From CAYMYN01 sp964394665 (GTDB taxonomy: Bacteria; Planctomycetota; UBA1135; GCA-002686595), in assembly GCA_964394665.1 (NCBI GenBank), contig CAYMYN010000065.1, positions 1 to 12,822 on the forward strand: a stretch of 12,822 nt of DNA, given 5' to 3'. The notes below the pieces were generated by a model, which was not told the origin of the DNA, did not search any database, and saw nothing but the letters and a program-made list of their open reading frames with translations. Positions 7,123 to 12,822 of this stretch are shown in pieces. The position numbers and the translations under genes are program-made. Within the stretch, counting starts at the first letter, position 1; each line of letters starts with the position of its first letter.

Positions 7123-7296
7123 CTACGCCCAGCCCTTCACGATCCGCAGCTCGGAACCGCCTTCGCCGCCGTGCCGCGCGAGGTAGAGGCTGCGAAGCTC
7201 CCCCACGGGGCGGCGCGACCCGTCGGGCATCGCACACTTCCAGAAGTGCCAGCCGTTGGTCGCGGGGTAGCAGCCGTCCGCGCGAGGTCCGGTCAC
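7123..7296 (-). pseudogene. C-terminal fragment, RAMA-like domain
   Basis: A 57-codon frame from a GTG at 7296, directly after an in-frame TGA (7297-7299), ending with TAG at 7123. It reads DGCYPATNGWHFWKCAMPDG and continues with PVGELRSLYLARHGG. The NGWxFW core followed by a polar turn and a PxxELR end is what I associate with RAMA-type domains, found C-terminal in restriction/methylation proteins. This is a recognition, not an alignment. The stretch is far more protein-like than other frames nearby, but is only the end of a gene. The rest has been deleted or lost through stops. It lies 216 bp downstream of the polymerase gene on the same strand. A small intact ORF started at the GTG is the alternative. 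Confidence 0.5.
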
Positions 7297-7334
7297 TCAC
7301 CCCATTGACGCCGGACCGCGGCGCTACGCTTCAG

Positions 7335-7378
7335 CCAGCATCGCGCTGGATTCGCGCGGCCCCCCCCACCAGGAGGGG
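7335..7378. other. Two adjacent hairpins downstream of the polymerase gene
   Basis: CCAGC-ATCGC-GCTGG at 7335-7349 and CCCCCCC-ACCA-GGAGGGG at 7361-7378 (7-bp stem, one G-U on the minus strand). They lie 135-178 bp past the polymerase stop. They may end the RT-polymerase transcript or protect its 3' end; no T-run is present. Confidence 0.35.
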
Positions 7379-7512
7379 TGCACGGTCCGGGGAGGCGAGG
7401 CGGCTACTACCCTGGCACAGAGAGCCCCCGCAACCCCCCGATCAACTACTATCTGGAGCCCGTTCTCCGAGGAAGTCAGGAGGATCATGCCGAGGTGGAT
7501 GGGGGCCAGAGA

Positions 7513-9129
7513 TCAGAAGTAGTTCTCGACCGTGACGCCGATGCTCCCTCCGCCTAACACCGCCGCGAAGGAGTCGGACATCGTCTTCGCCGCCGTCTGC
7601 GCAGCCTCGTCTGCGCGGTCATCGGGAATCGCGCAGACGAAGCCGTCGTGCATCGGGGCGACGAGTCTCAGGTCCGACTCGTACGAAAAGAGCGTGGCCA
7701 GAGCGTGCTTGAAAATCAATGCGCCGGTCCCCTGCAGGTAATGGTTCAGGGCGAGGTAGTCTTGCTTGGGACCAATTAAGCGCCAGTTGCCGACCGCCGT
7801 ATGGACGCGACGGGTCCGGGCGGCTTCCTTCTCGAGTTCAACCTTGAACTCAAGGCTACGAGCCAGGCGCTCCTCGAATGCCGCGTACCGTACGTCAGCC
7901 TCCTTCTCGTCGATCCGGGCGTGTGCGGCTAGGTCACCGACCAGTCGACGCCGTGAACGGCCGTACAACAAGCACAATAGGAATAACTTGGTGTACTCGC
8001 GATCGTTTATTCCGTCGAGGGCTAGCCAGTCTGCGACCGTCGAGTAGAGATCGTTCGTGCAGGCATCCATGAGGATCTCGTCACGCGCGGCGACTGCCAG
8101 GATTGTCGGTTCGAAACATCGAAAGTCCAGGTAGCGCATGACGTGGCCGTCACCCGGTAGGACGAACCGGCGGTGCTCCTTTTTCATCCACTGAAGGCCG
8201 GGCCACTTCATCGTGATGCGGCTCGTCGCGGTACCTATGGCCTCGTACACGGGGCGTACCGATGCCGTGTCGAGATAGCCCACGCCGGAGAGCGCCTGCA
8301 GGGCCCCCCTTAGCTCCTCGTAGTGGAGCACCGATGCCGCGAGCCCATCCAGAGCAGGCGCCGCCCGAAGCAGTTCCAGCGCCTCACGTGGCCCCGCGCG
8401 CCGACTGGCCTTCTTGCCGATCAACGGACGCAGGATGCGGACACGGTCTCGCTCGCGGCTGAGGCTTCCGTGCGGATCCAACGCGTGACGCCTCAAGCAG
8501 TCAACCCGAACCTGCTTACACGCGGCATCCGTCTCCTCAAGGGCTGCGCGCACGCTGGCAAGGTCTATGTGGATGCGGTTCTGCGACTGATGCACCAGGG
8601 CCTTCTGGGCCGGAAGCTCGTAGCGGAAGAACCGCTTCAGCTCACCGGTCCTGTGGAGCTTACGTATAAGACGGGTCACTGCCGTGCGAAGGATTAAGTG
8701 GACATCGCCCGGGACGGAGCGCAGGGCCTCAGAAGATCCGTGTAGCACTCCTATGGCAGCTTGCCTCGAGAGACTGCCCTCCGAAGCCGCCCGGAGGTAC
8801 GTCGCGAGGACCGCGTCGGGGGTGCGAAGTCTCCTCCGGCGTTTACCGGTCAGCAAGCTGCAGGTCTTCACCAAGAGCTGAAGGTCGACGATGCGCCGGA
8901 ATGCAGAGAGATCGCCGTCGACATCCTCCAAGCGAATCGCGGCGGACGAGCGAGCAAGCAGAATCGTACTCGCTCCCGGCTCAAACGCAGCGACCGCCGC
9001 GCCCAGCTCGCGCGACGAAGACACCTCAGTGAAGTCCTTCCCTAAGAGGACGACACCCTTCCAGTCGCGACCCTCGGAGGTGATTGCCTCTCTGCCCAGC
9101 AACCAAAGCGCGTCGAGTGACTCAAACAT
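7513..9129 (-). CDS. Compact family A DNA polymerase paired with RT
   Basis: A 538-residue protein with the PolA polymerase core. Motif A is LDFRCFEP (D335, F336, E340, matching Asp705/Tyr706/Glu710 of E. coli Pol I). The O-helix is R377-x3-K381-x3-L385-x3-YG (389-390). Later come LNHYLQGTGA (461-470) and motif C MHDGF with D495. Both metal-binding Asp residues are kept, so catalysis is plausible. Differences: Leu385 replaces the usual Phe/Tyr, and HDG replaces HDE. Residues 1-165 show no DxE exonuclease motif and no 5' nuclease; the thumb probably starts near ELPAQKAL (171). It is far shorter than Pol I (about 930 aa). Its ATG overlaps the RT stop by 8 nt (ATGTTTGA), so translation is coupled. 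Likely role: DNA synthesis on the RT product. A housekeeping PolA is excluded by size and divergence. Confidence 0.85.
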   Translation of the reverse strand: MFESLDALWLLGREAITSEGRDWKGVVLLGKDFTEVSSSRELGAAVAAFEPGASTILLARSSAAIRLEDVDGDLSAFRRIVDLQLLVKTCSLLTGKRRRRLRTPDAVLATYLRAASEGSLSRQAAIGVLHGSSEALRSVPGDVHLILRTAVTRLIRKLHRTGELKRFFRYELPAQKALVHQSQNRIHIDLASVRAALEETDAACKQVRVDCLRRHALDPHGSLSRERDRVRILRPLIGKKASRRAGPREALELLRAAPALDGLAASVLHYEELRGALQALSGVGYLDTASVRPVYEAIGTATSRITMKWPGLQWMKKEHRRFVLPGDGHVMRYLDFRCFEPTILAVAARDEILMDACTNDLYSTVADWLALDGINDREYTKLFLLCLLYGRSRRRLVGDLAAHARIDEKEADVRYAAFEERLARSLEFKVELEKEAARTRRVHTAVGNWRLIGPKQDYLALNHYLQGTGALIFKHALATLFSYESDLRLVAPMHDGFVCAIPDDRADEAAQTAAKTMSDSFAAVLGGGSIGVTVENYF

Positions 9130-10813
9130 AGGCCGAGACCGCGTCGAACAACTCGGAGGCCGGGAGCTTCTTGGCCCCGATGAAGTAGCGACCTCTGCAG
9201 TGACTGACCGTGCGCTGCAGCGAGCTGCGGAGTGGCTCCAGAATGTGCGGGGCCACGTTTAGCCGTAGGTCGCTCTCGTACGAGAGCTCGTGCACTGCGA
9301 TGAGCGCGGCGCGCTGGAGCCCAGGATGGAAGCTTCCCTTCTTGGTAAGGCGCTCGAAGTCCATACCGATGCGCTTCCTCAAAGCAGAACCCCCGTGCCG
9401 GCCCAGCAAGACCATGGCCAGGTCCAGCGGAATGAGCATGTCGAGCGAATGCCTCGCTTCACCCGAATCGAAACAGCACCTCTCCGCGGCAGCTAGGAGG
9501 CGTCGACCCGAGTAGCCATGACTGAGGAGGAGCAGTACCATATGGTAGCGCTGCCACTCGTACAAGTATACGTCTTCCGCTAGCAGGAGGTCCTCGACGC
9601 GCCTCAGATCCGCCTCTTCCAGGGAAAGGGCCTGGAGGAAGCGGCAGAGCGAGTCGCAGGCGTGGGCGTCCTCGACGAGCCGCGAGATCGCGAGTTTCTT
9701 GAGGCTCTGGGCCTCGGGAATCGTCGGCTCGAAGTCCTCGCAACGCATTAACTTCTCAAGTCGCCCCACGCAAAAGCGGAAAGCCTTGCTGTCCGCCTCG
9801 TCCCCCTCCACTAGCTCGCGCGCCAGTGCGGACACGTACTTGACAGAACGGGCGATCACGTCCGCGCTGCGCGACCTCCACATTTCATCGATACGCTTCA
9901 GCCGTGAGTCGCCCTTGCTCAGGAGCTCATTATGGCTTTTCGTACCGGGCTCGTGGATCAGGGTCTTCATGGCGTTCAGGCTGAGCCCGACCTTCCGCAG
10001 CGCAATCGTCAGCCGCAGCAAGGCCTTCCTGCACTCATGCTTGTCCTTGCACACGATGCGGATGTCGTCCATGTATCGGTAGTACTCGGCCTGCTCGCTC
10101 AAAATCGCTGCGTCCACGCCACGCAGGTATTGGTTTGCCAGAAAGGACGAAGCGTCCCTGTTCTGGGGCAGACCATGCGTTTGTGCGTAGGCCCATGATG
10201 GAAGGAGCCGCATCAGTAGGCCAGTCGCGTACCGCTTGCGAGCCAGTTTCCTCCGCCCGAGTCCGGAAGAGTGGAGGCCTTCGTAAAGCGTCTCCTCCAG
10301 CTTCTGCAGGACGATGCTCTCGTAGAAGTTCTGAAGGTCCGTCTCGACGACCCACCTATCGCGAGCAGAATCTCGAACGGCCTCCTCAAATAGCGCCCAC
10401 TGCTCGATCGCCGGCAAGAAGAAGTAGCGTCGTGACCGCGACTTCGATCGCTCGACACGATGGCTGAAGACCCGACTCGATAGGCATTCGTCCAAAGGAT
10501 CGGCAAGCTCCTCGACAAGCGCCTGGTAGATGAATCGATCTACTAGGCAGGACTCCAGGGAGTATCGCAACGTACCGCCTTTCTTTGGCACGTCGCGGAC
10601 CCGGCGATTGACGGGCGCGTACTCACCCGTAGCGCCGGCCTGCAGAGCGGCGATGCGCGAGCGAAGGAACTCAACGTCGAGACAGTCCTCGTGCCCTAAT
10701 GGGTCCGGAAACCAATCGTCGCGCAGGTCGTTCCGAAGATGCTTGAGAACGGCTTTCGGCTGAACCTTCAGGAGGCCGATCCAGATCGGTTTGTTCGGAT
10801 CGCTGGCACTCAA
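9122..10813 (-). CDS. Reverse transcriptase, Abi/unknown-group type
   Basis: A 563-residue RNA-directed DNA polymerase. Seen in order: N-terminal DDWFPDPLG (32-40); VPKKGGTLRYSL (75-86), where fingers motifs lie; motif A VVETDLQNFYESI with D159; HGLPQN then SSFLANQYL (213-230); the catalytic YMDD (247-250); and VGLSLNAMKT (275-284). From about 330 the protein is a long helical, repeat-like region, as in Abi and unknown-group RTs of defence systems, with no group II intron maturase (X) or endonuclease domain. The start is a TTG at 10813: an in-frame TGA lies about 30 bp upstream and there is no ATG between. No Shine-Dalgarno is seen; the preceding ORF stops 1 nt before. It overlaps the family A polymerase gene. 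Retron or DGR RTs are less likely: no msr/msd or template repeat found by eye. Confidence 0.9.
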   Translation of the reverse strand: MSASDPNKPIWIGLLKVQPKAVLKHLRNDLRDDWFPDPLGHEDCLDVEFLRSRIAALQAGATGEYAPVNRRVRDVPKKGGTLRYSLESCLVDRFIYQALVEELADPLDECLSSRVFSHRVERSKSRSRRYFFLPAIEQWALFEEAVRDSARDRWVVETDLQNFYESIVLQKLEETLYEGLHSSGLGRRKLARKRYATGLLMRLLPSWAYAQTHGLPQNRDASSFLANQYLRGVDAAILSEQAEYYRYMDDIRIVCKDKHECRKALLRLTIALRKVGLSLNAMKTLIHEPGTKSHNELLSKGDSRLKRIDEMWRSRSADVIARSVKYVSALARELVEGDEADSKAFRFCVGRLEKLMRCEDFEPTIPEAQSLKKLAISRLVEDAHACDSLCRFLQALSLEEADLRRVEDLLLAEDVYLYEWQRYHMVLLLLSHGYSGRRLLAAAERCCFDSGEARHSLDMLIPLDLAMVLLGRHGGSALRKRIGMDFERLTKKGSFHPGLQRAALIAVHELSYESDLRLNVAPHILEPLRSSLQRTVSHCRGRYFIGAKKLPASELFDAVSAYV

Positions 10814-10814
10814 T

Positions 10815-11324
10815 TTAATCGATCGGAAAGCGACGAAGCAAGGTCACAGAGTGATAGCTGAGGCATAGGGGTATCTCACCTGCGCGGCCGCGGCCATGCC
10901 ATAGGATCGGATCGAGTCGAATGCGAACGATCAGCGCGTCGCCTGGGGGGTCGACGCCGCCAGGATCGACGGCAGGCAAGTCCGGCTGCAGGCGGATTGA
11001 AGGCGTAACCTGGCGGCCCCAGAACTGCTCGAGCGCGAGGTCGGCGGGTTTGCTCGCGCCCTTGTACGCGTGGGTGCTGCAGCACTGAATGCGGTCCTGA
11101 TCGGATAGACGTTCTGAAGTGGCGGTTTGGGGAGGCCCGGCCGGGAAGAGTGGGGCAGCTTGAGCGAGTGGCTCGGGCGAGGTTGGAGGTCGACTCGGGG
11201 GCTGAGGCGGGGTTGGAGAAGGCTCAAGAGGGGGTGCAAGTGCCTGCGGGAGGGTAGCTGGGTCCGAGCATGGCAACAACCCGAGCACGCGGCCCTGGCG
11301 GAGAGGGCTACGGGAACCTTGCAA
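10815..11324 (-). CDS. Proline-rich hypothetical ORF upstream of RT
   Basis: A 169-residue frame with a TTG start at 11324 and TAA at 10815-10817, one base before the RT's TTG. Residues about 20-70 are a proline-rich, low-complexity stretch after VLGLLPC, which could be a weak lipobox. The last hundred residues (RIQCCSTHAYKGA, DLALEQFWGRQVTP, GDALIVRIRLDPIL) look like a folded domain. I do not recognise it. The tight junction with the RT suggests translational coupling and a shared operon, and would explain why the RT lacks its own ribosome-binding site. Against it: a non-ATG start, no Shine-Dalgarno, and a GC-rich setting where long open frames arise by chance. The same bases could instead hold a noncoding RNA for the RT. 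Confidence 0.4.
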   Translation of the reverse strand: MQGSRSPLRQGRVLGLLPCSDPATLPQALAPPLEPSPTPPQPPSRPPTSPEPLAQAAPLFPAGPPQTATSERLSDQDRIQCCSTHAYKGASKPADLALEQFWGRQVTPSIRLQPDLPAVDPGGVDPPGDALIVRIRLDPILWHGRGRAGEIPLCLSYHSVTLLRRFPID

Positions 11325-12176
11325 CCTTCACCGTCCGGAAGGCCCCCGGTGTCCCCCACCGCGCCCCTCCGCCGGGGCCCAGGACCGCCTTGCGCCGTAT
11401 CCCCTTGCCCGGGCGTACCTTACGGCCACCGATGCCCCCAGGGTTCCCGCCGGCCGCCAGGGCGTGTGCCTCCATCCTGCCGCGCGACCTGGCCTGGCGG
11501 GTCGGGAGGCCGGGCCGGGAGGCCGGGTGGGGGCGCGGGCTCGAGGCGCACCCAGGGAGCCGGTGGGAAGCCAGGGCGGTCCGGGTTGCCCAAGGGCCAA
11601 GACGGGCCCACACGGCCACCCGGGCGCAAGGGGCCCCGGCAGCGGGGTGGACCCGGGTAGCTGAACCAGCCCGCCGAGAACCCCGAGGCGCTGAGCGTCA
11701 GGGCTGGGGGGCACCTGGCCTGAGGAGCGCCCCAGGGGGCCAGTGGGACGGCAGGCGGGCTCGGGCGCCCAGCCAGCCCGCCCCCCGGAGCCGGGGGCGA
11801 CTTGGGCGCGGGAGGGACGCGCTCGGGGTGGGCCTGGAGGGCCGAACTGGGCGGCCAGGCCGCGGGTGGAGCCTGCGGACGCGCCCTGAACCGGCGTCGG
11901 GTCCCGGAGCGGAGGGCGGGGTAACCGCAGCGCCCATTCTGCTACGGAGGGGCGATCTGGGGCCGCGTGCGAGTAGAGCTCCAGGCAGCGGACTGGCGGA
12001 CTCGCCTCGTGCCACTCAGGGAATCCGTCCGCGGCCCTCCGGCGCTGGAGCACGGGCGGCTGAACACTCCAGTTCTCGGTGATGCGGCCCCTCCTAGTTA
12101 TGCTCGGCCCACGAAGGGCATCGTCTGTCCTCGTGGCGCATGCCATCCCATCCCTATGTAGACGGATCTACACCCG
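11325..12176. other. Very GC-rich, G-skewed region without a convincing gene
   Basis: Long frames are open on both strands at once, which is typical of extreme GC content. None has a good start signal or a domain. The plus strand is G-rich in runs (GGGAGGCCGGGCCGGGAGGC and the like), so G-quadruplexes are possible. One plus-strand frame at about 11562-11660 reads like broken Gly-x-y collagen repeat (GKP GRS GLP, then GQD GPT and GRK GP) and may be debris of a collagen-like gene. I see no clear promoter for the nuclease at 12177. Confidence 0.45.
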
Positions 12177-12617
12177 ATGGACTCAACGGCAGGAACCGGC
12201 CCGTCCAAGCGGCGTGATGGCCAAGTCTCAGGGCTTGCAGGCGAGTTCTTTGTCGCAGCCGAGTTGCTCAAGCGCGGCCTTCAGACATCCCTGACCTTCG
12301 GTAACGCCAAGGCCATAGACATCTTAGCGTACAACCCGAAGACGGAGCGGTCCTTCACGATCCAGGTCAAGGCACTGCGCACCAAGAACTACTTCCCGAT
12401 CACCTATTCGAAGGTTTCGCCCAACCACATCTACGTCTTCGTGCTCCTGAACAAGCCTGGTGAGGCTGTTCGCTACTTCCTTGTTCCTGGATCCGTCCTC
12501 GTAGCGGAGCAGGAGCGCTTCGGCAAGTGGTTCAGCGATCCCAAGTTCCCCGGTATCAACTGGCGCACCCTCGAAGAGCAAGGCTTCGAGGATGCATGGG
12601 ATGTGTTCGAGGGATAG
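12177..12617 (+). CDS. PD-(D/E)XK-like nuclease, small
   Basis: A 146-residue protein with the layout of a restriction-endonuclease-like fold: helix GLAGEFFVAAELLKRG with E23, then AIDILAYN with D48 and, after a strand, FTIQVKA with Q63-x-K65. E...D...QxK is a variant of the E...D...ExK site in Holliday-junction resolvase-like and other small nucleases. The C-terminal part (FSDPKFPGINWRTLEEQGFE) is not recognised. No partner gene overlaps it, and it is divergent from the RT operon. The ATG at 12177 lacks a clear Shine-Dalgarno. Functions in DNA repair, restriction or element maintenance are all possible; substrate unknown. It is the only clear plus-strand gene of the window. Confidence 0.7.
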   Translation: MDSTAGTGPSKRRDGQVSGLAGEFFVAAELLKRGLQTSLTFGNAKAIDILAYNPKTERSFTIQVKALRTKNYFPITYSKVSPNHIYVFVLLNKPGEAVRYFLVPGSVLVAEQERFGKWFSDPKFPGINWRTLEEQGFEDAWDVFEG

Positions 12618-12639
12618 CGAACGGATCCTCACCCGCTCC

Positions 12640-12820
12640 CGCCAATGAGGACGCATCAGGCTGCTCGTTGAGCATCACCAGCTCCTCGACCAGCCGTGAA
12701 ATCGTGTGCTTGTTGAAACCCTGCCAGTCCGGAACGGCACGTCGTTCACCTCGGCAGCGCCTCGAAACCCTCGAACACGCCCCGCGCGTAGAGCTCGCGG
12801 TTCTCCCCCACCCACTTCGC
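12640..12820 (-). pseudogene. Frameshifted gene fragment, unknown family
   Basis: From the window edge the minus strand reads KWVGENRELYARGVFEGFEA then LPR and a TGA at 12746-12748. In the frame one base further on it continues ERRAVPDWQGFNKHTISRLV and then EELVMLNEQPD. The two parts read as one protein if a single base near 12748 is extra, so the gene is probably broken. The start is outside the window. The protein-like part ends near 12640, just past the nuclease stop; beyond that the frame is the antisense of the nuclease gene. I do not recognise the family. Confidence 0.5.
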
Positions 12821-12822
12821 CG

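Noticed and set aside
7402..7512. Plus-strand stretch reading GYYPGTESPRNPPINYYLEP
   Set aside because: It loosely recalls the NPP...YYL strand in C-terminal parts of BNR/sortilin-like proteins, but it is very short, has no start, and soon runs into the antisense of the polymerase gene. Not enough to annotate.
7297..7512. Group II intron domain V or VI downstream of the RT operon
   Set aside because: No domain V-like AGC/GTT-bearing hairpin is visible, and the RT lacks a maturase domain. The hairpins here are simple GC stems.
10814..11324. Retron msr/msd or DGR template repeat near the RT
   Set aside because: I saw no inverted repeat pair of the msr/msd kind and no variable/template repeat pair. 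The RT also has a long helical C-terminal region instead of a short retron-type end.
11270..12146. Overlapping 270-residue frames on both strands
   Set aside because: Both are open because stop codons are rare at this GC content. Neither has a plausible start, domain or balanced amino acid composition.
1..12822. CRISPR array
   Set aside because: No regularly spaced repeat of 24-40 bp was found. The only regular repeats are the decamers at 4001-4093.

Overview
The window is high-GC DNA, mostly 60-70% by eye, with two zones richer still. It has long leader-bearing genes of unknown function and an FG-GAP beta-propeller protein with DxDGDG calcium loops. Together with the tRNA fragment, this best fits Planctomycetota. 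Myxococcota or another high-GC, secretion-rich lineage is not excluded. No universal marker gene is present, so the assignment rests on protein style alone. Nearly all convincing genes lie on the minus strand; the one clear plus-strand gene is at the right edge.

Left part (1-3930). A decayed IS66-type tnpA fragment (214-324) adjoins an open-ended ORF with a CxxCG motif (2-184). A 649-aa membrane-anchored exported protein (591-2540) follows, then a 127-aa secreted protein with eight cysteines (2750-3133). From 3134 to 3930 I see no gene. That stretch holds two copies of a nested hairpin (3256-3292 and 3525-3562) whose outer stems differ by a compensatory base pair.

Attachment-like junction (3931-4160). 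The 3' half of a tRNA-Arg(CCU) lies on the minus strand, cut exactly at the anticodon loop, as integration of a tyrosine-recombinase element would leave it. Its orientation puts the element to the right. Just inside are two clusters of 10-bp-phased GGAC repeats, possible protein-binding sites.

Middle (4255-7300). An exported FG-GAP propeller protein (4255-5655) and a membrane-anchored protein of unknown role (5880-6887) each have a hairpin just downstream. Each is also followed by one copy of a 36-bp intergenic repeat. A fragment resembling the C-terminal part of a RAMA-type domain sits at 7123-7296.

Core of interest (7513-11324). A reverse transcriptase of the Abi/unknown-group kind (9122-10813) overlaps by 8 bp a compact, exonuclease-less family A DNA polymerase (7513-9129). 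The RT has YMDD, GLPQ and a long helical C-terminal region. The polymerase keeps both catalytic Asp residues but has a Leu where Phe/Tyr normally sits in the O-helix, and HDG instead of HDE. A proline-rich ORF ends 1 nt before the RT's TTG start. The obvious reading is one operon: RT for first-strand synthesis from RNA, family A polymerase for second-strand or repair synthesis, possibly an antiphage system. No RNA template or effector is certain; a divergent PD-(D/E)XK-like nuclease (12177-12617) is the only nearby candidate effector.

Right edge. A very GC-rich, G-skewed stretch (11325-12176) without a believable gene precedes the nuclease. A frameshifted minus-strand gene runs off the end.
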